Shown in pieces: positions 45,724 to 54,284 of a stretch of DNA of 64,000 nt. Each line of letters begins with the position of its first letter. The stretch's first letter is position 1. The notes beneath the pieces were generated by a model. That model did no database searches and was not told where the DNA came from. It worked only from the letters and a program-made list of their open reading frames with translations. The translations under genes were made by a program, and so were the position numbers. This DNA comes from Bin5 sp965204525. Its GTDB lineage: Bacteria > Chloroflexota > Anaerolineae > Caldilineales > Caldilineaceae. Location: positions 2,294,001 through 2,358,000 of the forward strand of contig OZ241994.1 in assembly GCA_965204525.1 (NCBI GenBank), read 5' to 3'.

Positions 45724-46869
45724 ATGAAAATTATCGCTCTCGACACTGTATGCCTTTCGCGCATGCACGAGCCGGAACGGCAGTGGATCACTGCCAGCTA
45801 TCGTACTGTGAAGGCCGATTGCGCGGTTGTACGGGTCCAAACCGATGAGGGACTGGTCGGCATTGGAGAGGCGAGCGCTTACGGTGTGCCGCCCCGCATC
45901 GCCGAATGGGTGGACTGGCTGGCGCCGACGCTCATCGGCAAGGACGCGACAGACAAGGCCACGCCGCCGCATCCGAACGGCCGGGACCGCGCCCATGACG
46001 CGGCCGTGGCCGGAATCGACTGCGCGCTGTGGGACCTGCGCGGGAAGGCGGCCGGCAAGCGGGTCAGCGAACTGCTCGGTGACAACCCGTCCGACACGGT
46101 GCCGATGTACGCGTCGAGCGGCTGCCGCTATGACTGGCGGGACCGGCCCGAACAGTTGATCGAGGAGGCACTGGGATACGTTGAACAGGGTTTCCCGGTG
46201 ATGAAGTTCCGTATCGGCACGCACTGGGAGTGGGACGGCGTGACCGTTGACCGCTTTCTCGGCCTGGTGCGAGAGCTGCATCAGGCGGTGGCGGGTCGGA
46301 TGGAGCTGGCGCTGGACGGGAACTGCCGGCTTACGCTGGAAGAGGCGCTGCCCATTGCCAGGGAGCTGGACCGGCTGGGTTTCGCCTGGCTGGAGGAGCC
46401 GGTCCCGTGGAGCGATATCGACGGCTATGCCGCGCTTGCCGCCGCGGTCGATATGCCCGTAACCGGAGGCGAGAGCTTCACGACGCTGGAGCAGTTTCGC
46501 CCTTACATCGAGAAGCGGGCCTATGATATCGTGCAGCCTGACGCGGGTGTCTGCGGCCTGACTGAACTGGTGCGCATCGCGGAGCTGGCGGCGCATCACG
46601 GCCTCAAACTTTATCCCCACTCCTGGCATAACGGTTTGATGGCGATGGCGCACGCGCAGGCAGTTGCGGCCTTGCCCAACCTGGAGATTCTGGAGGTGTG
46701 CCAGATTCAAGGGCCGCTGCAATGGAATATCGTCGCAGAGCCGCCGGCAATGAACAGCGGACATCTGCATCTGCCGGACAGCCCCGGCCTGGGAATCGAG
46801 TTGGCAGAAGAGGTTGCCGAGCGTTACCCTTATATCGAAGGGCACTACGCCCTGACGGTCGATAGGTAG
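45724..46869 (+). CDS. Enolase superfamily (mandelate racemase/muconate lactonizing) enzyme B
   Basis: The 381-residue enzyme has KFRIG (Lys motif), Asp in ELALDGNCRLT, Glu in WLEEPVPWSD, Glu in VTGGESF, Asp in VQPDAGVCG and His in LYPHSWHNG. All metal-binding and catalytic residues expected of the family are present. It likely dehydrates or epimerises a sugar acid. The ATG at 45724 follows AAGGGGATCCCG, and the gene lies 11 bp after the large unknown enzyme, indicating co-transcription. Confidence 0.9.
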   Translation: MKIIALDTVCLSRMHEPERQWITASYRTVKADCAVVRVQTDEGLVGIGEASAYGVPPRIAEWVDWLAPTLIGKDATDKATPPHPNGRDRAHDAAVAGIDCALWDLRGKAAGKRVSELLGDNPSDTVPMYASSGCRYDWRDRPEQLIEEALGYVEQGFPVMKFRIGTHWEWDGVTVDRFLGLVRELHQAVAGRMELALDGNCRLTLEEALPIARELDRLGFAWLEEPVPWSDIDGYAALAAAVDMPVTGGESFTTLEQFRPYIEKRAYDIVQPDAGVCGLTELVRIAELAAHHGLKLYPHSWHNGLMAMAHAQAVAALPNLEILEVCQIQGPLQWNIVAEPPAMNSGHLHLPDSPGLGIELAEEVAERYPYIEGHYALTVDR

Positions 46870-46954
46870 TCTCAGCACCACGACGACGAGCGTGCACAGG
46901 TCGACGGGATCTGTTGACAGCCTGCCGCAAGGTACTGAAAGGTGAGAATCTTAC

Positions 46955-48100
46955 ATGAAGAAAGTTCGCGTTGCCGTCGTCGGCATGGGTATAGGCAGGC
47001 CCAACGGGCTCGCGCTGGCAAGCAACCCGCGCGCGGAGGTGGTGGCCCTGTGTGATCTGGTCGAGGAGAGCATGACCGACTTCGCGGCGCGCCTGCCGCA
47101 GCCGGACGAGGTTCGCCTGTACACCGATTTTGACCAGCTGTGCCGCAGCCGGGAGATCGATGCAATCTTTATCGGCACGCCCAATCAACTTCATGTGCCG
47201 ATGGGACTGAAAGCGGTGGAACACGACAAGCATGTCCTGGTGACAAAGCCGCTGGCAGACTCAGTGGAGGCGGCGGAGCGGCTGGTGAATACGGCAGAGG
47301 CGGCCGGCGTCGTAAACATGATGTCTCTCTCCACCCGTTTTTCCGCAGAGGTCCGGTATTTGGGCGCGCTGGCGCGATTGGGGACTTTCGGCGAGCTATA
47401 CTACGCCCGCGCCCGCAGCATCCGCCGCAACGGCATTCCGGCGTGGAATACCGGCTTCATCCGCAAAGGGGGCGGAGCATTTCGCGATATGGGCGTGCAC
47501 GTACTGGACTCGGCATGGTGGATGCTGGGGATGCCGCGTCCGTTGAGTGTGACCGGTGTCGCCGGCGCGAAGTTCGGGCCGCGCGGGCTGGGATTCTTTG
47601 GGCGCAAGGCGCCGGATAAAGTCGCGACAGCGCCGGAGAGTTACTACAGCCAGTTTGCCGCGGACGATTACGCGGGCGGTTTCATCCGTTTTGAAGAGGG
47701 CGGCGCGCTGCAGGTTGAGAGCTTTTGGGCTTCCCACCAGCCCGGAGACCTGCAGATCGAACTGTTCGGAGAGGAAGCGGGGGCACAACTGCGGCCGCCA
47801 ACGCTGTACACAAATGGCCCTGTCCCGGCTGCGGTGGTGGAAGCCGCTAGGGGGTTTGGCGCCAAACCCCAGGCAGGGCGCGGACTGAAGGATGAGGGAC
47901 GCCCTCTGGACATCACGTTCGATGGTCTTACGCAGGAAAGAAGTAAGGCTTGGAACACAATTGCAGATCACTTCATCGCTTGCATTCTTGACGGCGTCCC
48001 GTGCGAGGCGCCCCTGCGGCATGGTATGATCGTTCAGTTGATGATGGAGGGACTACTGAGAAGCGCAGAGATTGGGGAGGAAGTTCGCCTTGACGGGTAA
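46955..48100 (+). CDS. Gfo/Idh/MocA family oxidoreductase
   Basis: The 381-residue protein has a Rossmann N-domain (VAVVGMGIGRPNG) and the EKP-position motif VTKPLAD. It probably oxidises a sugar or cyclitol. It follows the enolase-superfamily gene after 85 bp with an AAAGGTGAG ribosome binding site and belongs to the same gene run. It is distinct from the 18801-19892 copy, with a different C-terminal domain. Confidence 0.88.
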   Translation: MKKVRVAVVGMGIGRPNGLALASNPRAEVVALCDLVEESMTDFAARLPQPDEVRLYTDFDQLCRSREIDAIFIGTPNQLHVPMGLKAVEHDKHVLVTKPLADSVEAAERLVNTAEAAGVVNMMSLSTRFSAEVRYLGALARLGTFGELYYARARSIRRNGIPAWNTGFIRKGGGAFRDMGVHVLDSAWWMLGMPRPLSVTGVAGAKFGPRGLGFFGRKAPDKVATAPESYYSQFAADDYAGGFIRFEEGGALQVESFWASHQPGDLQIELFGEEAGAQLRPPTLYTNGPVPAAVVEAARGFGAKPQAGRGLKDEGRPLDITFDGLTQERSKAWNTIADHFIACILDGVPCEAPLRHGMIVQLMMEGLLRSAEIGEEVRLDG

Positions 48101-48154
48101 AAATGCAGGATGAGTCTTTGCTTCAGAGAGGCATGATGAACAAGGAGAAGAAGA

Positions 48155-49063
48155 ATGCCGATTCTAAGCGACAAAGATTGGGCCTTTTGGGAAGAGAACG
48201 GTTATGTCGTAGTCCCGAATGCGGTGCCGCAGGAGAATCTGGACGCGCTTGTTGAGCAGATCTGGACCTTTCTGGAGATGGAGGAGAACGACCAGGAGTC
48301 CTGGTACAAGTACAGACCCTACACGCGTGAAGATCTCTGTTCCCCTATCTCACAGGCGGGGATGGTCGAGATGTACCAGCATCAGACCCTGTGGGACAAC
48401 CGTCAATACCCGCGCGTCCATCAGGCGTTCAGCGAGATGCTGGGTACGGAGAAACTGTGGGTGTCGCTGGACCGCGCCAATATGAAGCCCCCCGACAGGG
48501 CTGACAGACCGGAGTGGGGCCACAAGGGGATGATCCACTGGGATATTGACACCAGCGAACTGCCCTTGCTGGAGGGAGACGAAATGGCGGCAACCTGGCT
48601 CCCGAACCCGGACACGCACATCGGCCTGCAGGGCGTTCTCTATCTGACCGACACCGACATGGACCAGGGCGGCTTTCAGTGTATTCCCGGTTTCCACAGG
48701 AGATTTTACGACTGGGTCGCTACGCAGCCGGCCGACCGCAATCCGCGCTTTCCGGACATGGACGGCCTCGACATCAAAGTCGTGGAAGGCAAGGCAGGCA
48801 GTTTTGTCATCTGGCACAGGCTGCTGGCGCACGGCAACGGCCACAACCGCTCGACGCGGCCGCGGTTGGCCCAGTACATCACGATGTCGCCGGCGCAGGA
48901 GAAGGACGAGGAGCAGCGCGCGGCGCGTATTCGCTCCTGGCAGGAGTGCCGCCCCATGGAACACTGGCCTGGAGACCTGCGCGATTGGGAGCGCCGGCAT
49001 CAGACGCCGGCCGCGCTGACGCCGCTGGGTCGCAAGCTATTGGGCGTGGATTCCTGGAACTAG
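48155..49063 (+). CDS. Phytanoyl-CoA dioxygenase family protein
   Basis: The 302-residue Fe(II)/2-oxoglutarate oxygenase has the metal motif HWDID (His-x-Asp), and a distal His in LLAHGNGHNRSTRPRLAQY with the Arg that binds 2-oxoglutarate. The N-terminus begins WAFWEENGYVVVPNAVP, typical of the family. It hydroxylates a small organic substrate, unknown here. AAGGAGAAGAAG precedes the ATG. It is the last gene of the run that starts at 43751. Confidence 0.9.
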   Translation: MPILSDKDWAFWEENGYVVVPNAVPQENLDALVEQIWTFLEMEENDQESWYKYRPYTREDLCSPISQAGMVEMYQHQTLWDNRQYPRVHQAFSEMLGTEKLWVSLDRANMKPPDRADRPEWGHKGMIHWDIDTSELPLLEGDEMAATWLPNPDTHIGLQGVLYLTDTDMDQGGFQCIPGFHRRFYDWVATQPADRNPRFPDMDGLDIKVVEGKAGSFVIWHRLLAHGNGHNRSTRPRLAQYITMSPAQEKDEEQRAARIRSWQECRPMEHWPGDLRDWERRHQTPAALTPLGRKLLGVDSWN

Positions 49064-49511
49064 AGTCGGGGATACGCCGACAATCGATTTGCTCCTTTCG
49101 CAAGGCGGCAACAACTTTGCCGAACATTTTCCGTTCCACAGCATCCTCCGCTGTCTACTGCCAGATACAACGCTGTAATCTGGCATCACACTCTAATAAA
49201 AACTGTATCACTCTGTTTCACTTCTTCAAGTGAGGAATCTCCCGAAATCGATAGATTCAAGGTATCTGCAAAGCCTCGGGCCGCCCGCGATCCAAAGAGA
49301 GGCCAGGAAAATGCTTCTCTTCACTCTTCACTCTTCACTCTCCACTCCCCCACTTACTGTCTCAAGCCACTAGCCCCTAGCTAGAACCCGTTTTTTGAAC
49401 CCCCAATCGCGTTGGAGTAGAATGTCCCGTGCTCGGTGGATGCCCTGACATCTCGCGGAGCGTCAGGTTCGTTTCCCTCCTTGCGCAGGATAGAAAGACA
49501 TCGACGGCATC
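49064..49511. other. Intergenic region with 7-bp repeats, no gene seen
   Basis: About 450 bp between the PhyH gene and the GT39 gene. A short tandem run TTCACTC (three to four imperfect 7-bp units) lies at about 49317-49350. Similar GAGTGA/TCACTC heptamers occur near 27570 and 27626. No open reading frame or RNA was recognised. Confidence 0.5.
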
Positions 49512-51038
49512 GTGCATTCTACGTTGCATTCCACGGCCGCAGAGCATCATGTTGTCTCCTCATTTCACGCGGGTATTTCCCTGCCTGACATTCTCGGCAC
49601 AGGCTCAGGCTATCAGCGCTTTCTTTGTATCCTGATTTTGGTGGGACTCGGCCTGCGCCTGGTCATGCTGGATCGCTTTCACTTTCACCAGGATGAAGCG
49701 CTCTACAGCTACTGGGCGCTGCACTTCCTCCACGATGATCCCCACTTTCTGAAACAGTGGATCGACAAACCACCGCTGTTCATCTGGCTGCTTGCCTTCT
49801 GCTTCAAAGCGTTTGGCGCTTCCGAGGCCAGCGCCCGGCTGCTGAACATCGGAATCAGCATACTCATGATCCCGGTCGTGGCCGCCATCGCGAGGCGGGC
49901 ATGGACGACGGCTGCGAGTGTGGTGGCAGCGACGGTCTTCGCATTGAACCCCTTTGCGATAAGCTATAGTCCGACGGCATTCACCGATCCCCTGCTGGTG
50001 CTGGCAGGTCTATGTTCTCTCTACGCAGCGCAGAGATCGCGCCCGTTCCTGGCTGGGCTTTGCCTGGGCGCCGCGATCATGACCAAGCAGCAAGGTATCT
50101 TGTTTGTGCCGCTGGCGCTGGCCGTCCTGATAGCGGGGAACCCGGGAGCAAGGCCAATCATGGGCGCGATCCTGCGCGTGGGCGGCGGGCTTGCTATGAC
50201 AGTACTGCCAGTTCTGTACTGGGACAGTCTGCGCTGGGCAGTTGCGCCGTCGCCCTGGGACCTGGGAGTGCGCAACTATGGCGCGCTGGAGATGGTCTCG
50301 ATTGACCGGTGGCCGGGGCGCATAGGCCGCGTCGCCGACCTGCTCTGGTATCTGACCGCCAGTCACATCGTGTGGATCGTTCTGATCGCTGCGTCAGTGT
50401 TGGCGGCAGTGTATACGCTGCGGAAGGGACATTCTTCAACGCAGCGAAATACAGTTCTTGCGATCCTGCTGTGTGGATGGATTGTGTCGTATTGGGGCAT
50501 TCATGCTGTTTTCAGTCTGCCGGTATGGGATCGGTACTTCCTGCCGATTGCGCCGACATTTGCTATTCTCTGCGGATGGCTCGGGTCCAGAGTTCTGCCG
50601 CCCAGTTCCAACCTGTGGAGACAGGCCGTAATCGGGCTGTGGATTGTGCTCTTGCTGCCCGGCGCGGTGCAGGCGTCCAGGGGGGGATTCCCGATAGGCG
50701 GCGACCACGGCGCATACGACGGTCTACGTGAGGCGTCTGGCTGGCTGGACAGCAATAGCCCACCGGGGACGATCCTGTACCACCAGACGCTGACCTGGCA
50801 TCTCCAGTTCTATCTCTATGAGAATCCCCGGGATTATACTGTACGCTGGTTTGCGAGCCCGGTCGCGCTGGCGGACGATGCCGCCAAGAGGCCGCAGCGC
50901 GCTAGGTTTGTCATCGTTCCGACTTGGCAGCCGCTTCGAAAATCCTATCCCCATCTGACGGCGCGCGAGTTGGACCTGGTGCAGAGAGCCAGAAAAGGAC
51001 AGTTCACAATTTACGAAATCATATTGCGCCGTCAATAA
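49512..51038 (+). CDS. GT39-like membrane glycosyltransferase
   Basis: The 508-residue protein has at least ten hydrophobic helices and the catalytic-loop motif HQDEALYSYW in the first external loop (about residue 60), where the Asp-Glu pair is typical of dolichyl- or undecaprenyl-phosphate-mannose dependent transferases. A DKPPLF motif follows. It likely transfers a sugar from a lipid carrier to a protein or glycolipid at the membrane. The GTG start at 49512 is not strongly supported. No neighbour suggests the acceptor. Confidence 0.82.
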   Translation: MHSTLHSTAAEHHVVSSFHAGISLPDILGTGSGYQRFLCILILVGLGLRLVMLDRFHFHQDEALYSYWALHFLHDDPHFLKQWIDKPPLFIWLLAFCFKAFGASEASARLLNIGISILMIPVVAAIARRAWTTAASVVAATVFALNPFAISYSPTAFTDPLLVLAGLCSLYAAQRSRPFLAGLCLGAAIMTKQQGILFVPLALAVLIAGNPGARPIMGAILRVGGGLAMTVLPVLYWDSLRWAVAPSPWDLGVRNYGALEMVSIDRWPGRIGRVADLLWYLTASHIVWIVLIAASVLAAVYTLRKGHSSTQRNTVLAILLCGWIVSYWGIHAVFSLPVWDRYFLPIAPTFAILCGWLGSRVLPPSSNLWRQAVIGLWIVLLLPGAVQASRGGFPIGGDHGAYDGLREASGWLDSNSPPGTILYHQTLTWHLQFYLYENPRDYTVRWFASPVALADDAAKRPQRARFVIVPTWQPLRKSYPHLTARELDLVQRARKGQFTIYEIILRRQ

Positions 51039-51129
51039 AGCGATTGCCGCCGACTCCAGCCTTGCGGACGGTTGGCAGCCACCGGACATGCAGGCACAAT
51101 GATACAATCAGGTCTAGAGGAGAAAAGAG

Positions 51130-52095
51130 ATGACAGATGACAGAAGCCCTTCCAGTTCTGGCGTCCTTTCCAGGGCGCAAGGCTGCCTGCTCGGCCAATT
51201 GATCGGGGACTCTCTCGGCAGTCTTGTGGAGTTTCAGTCACCGGGAGAGATACTCTTCAATTATCCAGACGGAGTGCGGGACATGGCTGACGGCGGCACC
51301 TGGAACACGTTAGCGGGCCAGCCCACGGATGATTCAGAGATGGCGCTGCTGCTGGCCAGAAATCTTGCGTCAGAAGGAAAATTCGACCGGGATGAGATGA
51401 GAAAGGCCTACGTGTTCTGGTTGAACTCCGGCCCTTTCGACGTAGGCAACACCATCCGAAGCGGGCTGAAAGGAAGGCCTGATCCAGGCAGCCAGGCCAA
51501 CGGAGCGATGATGCGGATCAGCCCGCTGGGGATATTTGGCGCCAACTACACGTTGGACCAGGTGGCGGAATGGGCGCGGCAGGACGCCGCGATCACCCAC
51601 ATCCACCGGGTCTGCCAGGAGGCCAACGCGCTCTTCGCGATGGCGATCGCGCACGCAGTGCGCACTGGATGCGGCGCGAGCGACCTGTATCACAAGATTG
51701 CAGGCTGGGCAGAAGAAATGGAAGTCGACTACAGGTTGAAGGAGACAATCGCCGCAGCCGCCGGCTCTCCTCCGGACGACTTCATCCATCAGCAGGGATG
51801 GGTACTGATCGCCTTCCAAAACGCCCTGTGGCAGCTTCTCAACGCCCAAAGCGTGGAGGAGGGAACTGTTGACACGGTCATGCAGGGGGGCGATACCGAC
51901 ACGAACGCGGCGATCTGCGGGGCGCTGCTGGGCGCGGTCCACGGACGGGAGGCGATCCCCGAGCGCTGGGTCGAGACAATCCGGGGCTGCCGGCCCGAGG
52001 CGGGAATGCCCGGCGTGTTCAAGCCAAGGCCCGAATGCTTCTGGCCGGCGGATGCGCTGGAGTTGGCAGAGCAGCTGATTGCGCAGGCTGACTGA
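51130..52095 (+). CDS. ADP-ribosylglycohydrolase family protein
   Basis: The 321-residue helical protein has all dinuclear Mg motifs of the family: GDSLGSLVEF near the start, TDDSEMALLL, and GGDTDTNAAICGALLG near the end. It removes ADP-ribose from proteins or related conjugates. Members in sugar-acid clusters may act on other N-glycosides. The gene has a GAGGAGAAAAGAG site. It lies 45 bp before the DUF1907 gene and may be co-transcribed. Confidence 0.92.
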   Translation: MTDDRSPSSSGVLSRAQGCLLGQLIGDSLGSLVEFQSPGEILFNYPDGVRDMADGGTWNTLAGQPTDDSEMALLLARNLASEGKFDRDEMRKAYVFWLNSGPFDVGNTIRSGLKGRPDPGSQANGAMMRISPLGIFGANYTLDQVAEWARQDAAITHIHRVCQEANALFAMAIAHAVRTGCGASDLYHKIAGWAEEMEVDYRLKETIAAAAGSPPDDFIHQQGWVLIAFQNALWQLLNAQSVEEGTVDTVMQGGDTDTNAAICGALLGAVHGREAIPERWVETIRGCRPEAGMPGVFKPRPECFWPADALELAEQLIAQAD

Positions 52096-52139
52096 CATCT
52101 GTCAGAACCGGGATCGCATGGATTAGAGGGTGAACTGTG

Positions 52140-53147
52140 ATGATGGAAGCGATGAAACGGGCGGCGTTGTGGACGCCGCCGCTGGAAGAACTGGCGCCCT
52201 TTGTGCGGGATGGACTGCAGGCCAACTACGCCGTTGTCGAAGTTGAAGTGACAGAGTGTCCCGACCTGCGGAGCCTGGGCTGCGCCAGCCCAGGGATCTG
52301 CGGTTCAACCGTCCTGCTGGAGGTGGGTGGGGAGCCGTACGCCCATAATCCCGGATACCGGCACGTCACCTTCGACATGGCGGAGATGGCGAGCGACTGC
52401 GGACAGGCTGAAGGTAGTTTGTTCGGCGCGGGCATGGCCTTCCCGGGCGTGTTGGATGGACATTGCGGGGAGGTGATCGCCACATTGCAGGCGGGTGGGG
52501 TCAACCGGTCCAGGGTCGCTCGCGTCGGGCCGCAGCAGGAGTGCATCGTTGAGCCCTATGCGTCGACGCGCCACAGCGGTCTGTCCAATCTCTTTCTGTC
52601 TGAGGGCCGGCCGGGTCCTGTCCTCAAGGTCAGCGTTGAAAGACGGACCGGCACCGAACGCTCGTTCACGCAGGCGCTGCGCAAGAGTCTGCAAGCGCAT
52701 CCGGAAATTGGCGGTGACGGCGCGACTGCGGGCGCCCGTCAGGTGGGCTTGGGCGGCGTCTTTGTGATTGAGGCAGGCCAGATTCGTTCGCATGTCATGC
52801 CGGATTACGAATGCATCGCCCACCGGTATTACGACACGGAGGCCGAGGAGGTCGTTGCCGATTTTCTCCAGTTCTATGAGCACATGGGGCCCGACCTGCT
52901 CTGCTTCGCCGTGTGCTGGACGGGAGACCCGGCAGGCGGGCAGCTGCATTTGCGGGAATCGGGCGAACATACCCATTTTTTCCATATGGGTGATCTCAGC
53001 CAGGCCGGTCATTATCACTATGATGTCAGCCCCGATACCATCCGTTATGTGGGTTATTTCAACGTTGCAGCCGAACTGGTGCGCATCGGCGACATCTATG
53101 CGGAACTTGAACGGCAGTCAAAACACACCGATGAGGAGCGGAGATGA
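52140..53147 (+). CDS. DUF1907 family protein, C11orf54/PTD012-like hydrolase
   Basis: The 335-residue protein matches, by eye, human C11orf54: LEELAPFVRDGLQANYAVVE near the N-terminus, CPDLRSLGC and GICG, HNPGYRHVTFDMAEMA, LFLSEGRPGPVLKVSVERRT, and a C-terminal EHTHFF...AGHYHYD. The last histidines are the zinc ligands in the human structure. The human protein is a zinc-dependent ester hydrolase of unclear physiological role. The stop overlaps the next gene's ATG by 4 bp (ATGA), so it is translationally coupled to an enolase-superfamily enzyme. Start: GTG 52137, ATG 52140 or 52143. Confidence 0.85.
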   Translation: MMEAMKRAALWTPPLEELAPFVRDGLQANYAVVEVEVTECPDLRSLGCASPGICGSTVLLEVGGEPYAHNPGYRHVTFDMAEMASDCGQAEGSLFGAGMAFPGVLDGHCGEVIATLQAGGVNRSRVARVGPQQECIVEPYASTRHSGLSNLFLSEGRPGPVLKVSVERRTGTERSFTQALRKSLQAHPEIGGDGATAGARQVGLGGVFVIEAGQIRSHVMPDYECIAHRYYDTEAEEVVADFLQFYEHMGPDLLCFAVCWTGDPAGGQLHLRESGEHTHFFHMGDLSQAGHYHYDVSPDTIRYVGYFNVAAELVRIGDIYAELERQSKHTDEERR

Positions 53148-54256
53148 AGATTACAGAGGTAAATGCGGTGGGTCTGCGCGGCGCGACGCCGGAGGGCGGC
53201 TGGAGCGAGGAGTTGAAAGAGGAAGACTGCGTCCACACGCTTGTTTTCGTCGAGACGGATGAAGGCGTCACCGGTTACGGTTCCGTCTTCACCAACGACG
53301 GGCTTGTGCTGGCCGCGCTGGAGGTGCTGCGCCCGCTCCTGATCGGTCAGTCCGCGATCGAGCCGGAGAGAGTGAGCGAGCGGTTGCACCAGAATACATT
53401 CTGGCTGGGGCGGGGCGGCAGCGTCACGCACACGATCAGCGGCATCGACATCGCGATGTGGGACATTCTTGGCAAGGTCACGGGGCAGCCGGTCGGCCGC
53501 CTGCTGGGGGGGCGCTACCGGGAACGGGTCCGGCCCTATGCCTCTCTGCTGATGGATCAGCCGGCGCCGCTCAGGGATGAACTGCAGATGTGGAAGGAGC
53601 AGGGCTTCCGCGCCTTCAAGATGGGGTGGGGTCCCTTCGGCCGCGTCAGCGACGCGCTGGACGAGGAAATCGTGGCCGCTGCCCGCGAAGTCGTGGGCGA
53701 CGAAAACCAGTTGATGGTGGACGCCGGCGGCAGCGACGCCCACTGGCAGGGCCGCTATACGTGGGCGCTGCGCTGTGCCGGGATGCTGGCCGATTACGGC
53801 GTGGACTGGTTTGAGGAGCCGCTGCGCCCCGATGACCTGGAAGACTTTATCCACCTGCGCCGTAACACGACGATCCCAATTACCGGCGGCGAGGTTCTGA
53901 CGCGGCGTCAGTCCTTCCTTCCCTTTCTTCAGCAGGGCGCCTTCGACATCGTCCAGCCGGATGTCGCCAAGGTCGGAGGAATCAGCGAGGAGCGTCGCAT
54001 TGGCTGGATGGCGCAGGAGAATGGCGTACGCATGATCCCGCACGGTTGGAACACGGCTCTGGGGCTGGCGGCCGACCTGCAGCTGGCCTCGGCGCTCGCC
54101 GATACCGACCTGGTGGAGTACAAGACGGGTTCCCCCTATATCGACGAGATCGTGGTCGGCGGCTGGCAGCTGGACGAGGAAGGCATGCTGCAAATTCCCG
54201 ACGGGCCAGGCCTGGGTATCGAGCTGGATATGGACGCGGTGGCGCGCTATTCCTGA
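53144..54256 (+). CDS. Enolase superfamily (mandelate racemase/muconate lactonizing) enzyme C
   Basis: The 370-residue enzyme has Lys in AFKMGWGPFG, Asp in LMVDAGGSDAHW, Glu in WFEEPLRPDD, Glu in ITGGEVLT, Asp in VQPDVAKVGG and His in MIPHGWNTALG. It probably acts on a sugar or aldonic acid. The start overlaps the stop of the DUF1907 gene, with GAGGAGCGGAG upstream. The tight coupling suggests successive steps of one pathway. Confidence 0.9.
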   Translation: MKITEVNAVGLRGATPEGGWSEELKEEDCVHTLVFVETDEGVTGYGSVFTNDGLVLAALEVLRPLLIGQSAIEPERVSERLHQNTFWLGRGGSVTHTISGIDIAMWDILGKVTGQPVGRLLGGRYRERVRPYASLLMDQPAPLRDELQMWKEQGFRAFKMGWGPFGRVSDALDEEIVAAAREVVGDENQLMVDAGGSDAHWQGRYTWALRCAGMLADYGVDWFEEPLRPDDLEDFIHLRRNTTIPITGGEVLTRRQSFLPFLQQGAFDIVQPDVAKVGGISEERRIGWMAQENGVRMIPHGWNTALGLAADLQLASALADTDLVEYKTGSPYIDEIVVGGWQLDEEGMLQIPDGPGLGIELDMDAVARYS

Positions 54257-54284
54257 TCGAAACGGGTTTCAGGCAGCTGCCGTT

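Noticed and set aside
45676..46881. 401-codon minus-strand frame opposite the enolase-superfamily gene B
   Set aside because: All catalytic residues of the plus-strand enzyme are intact, so the minus frame is a shadow.
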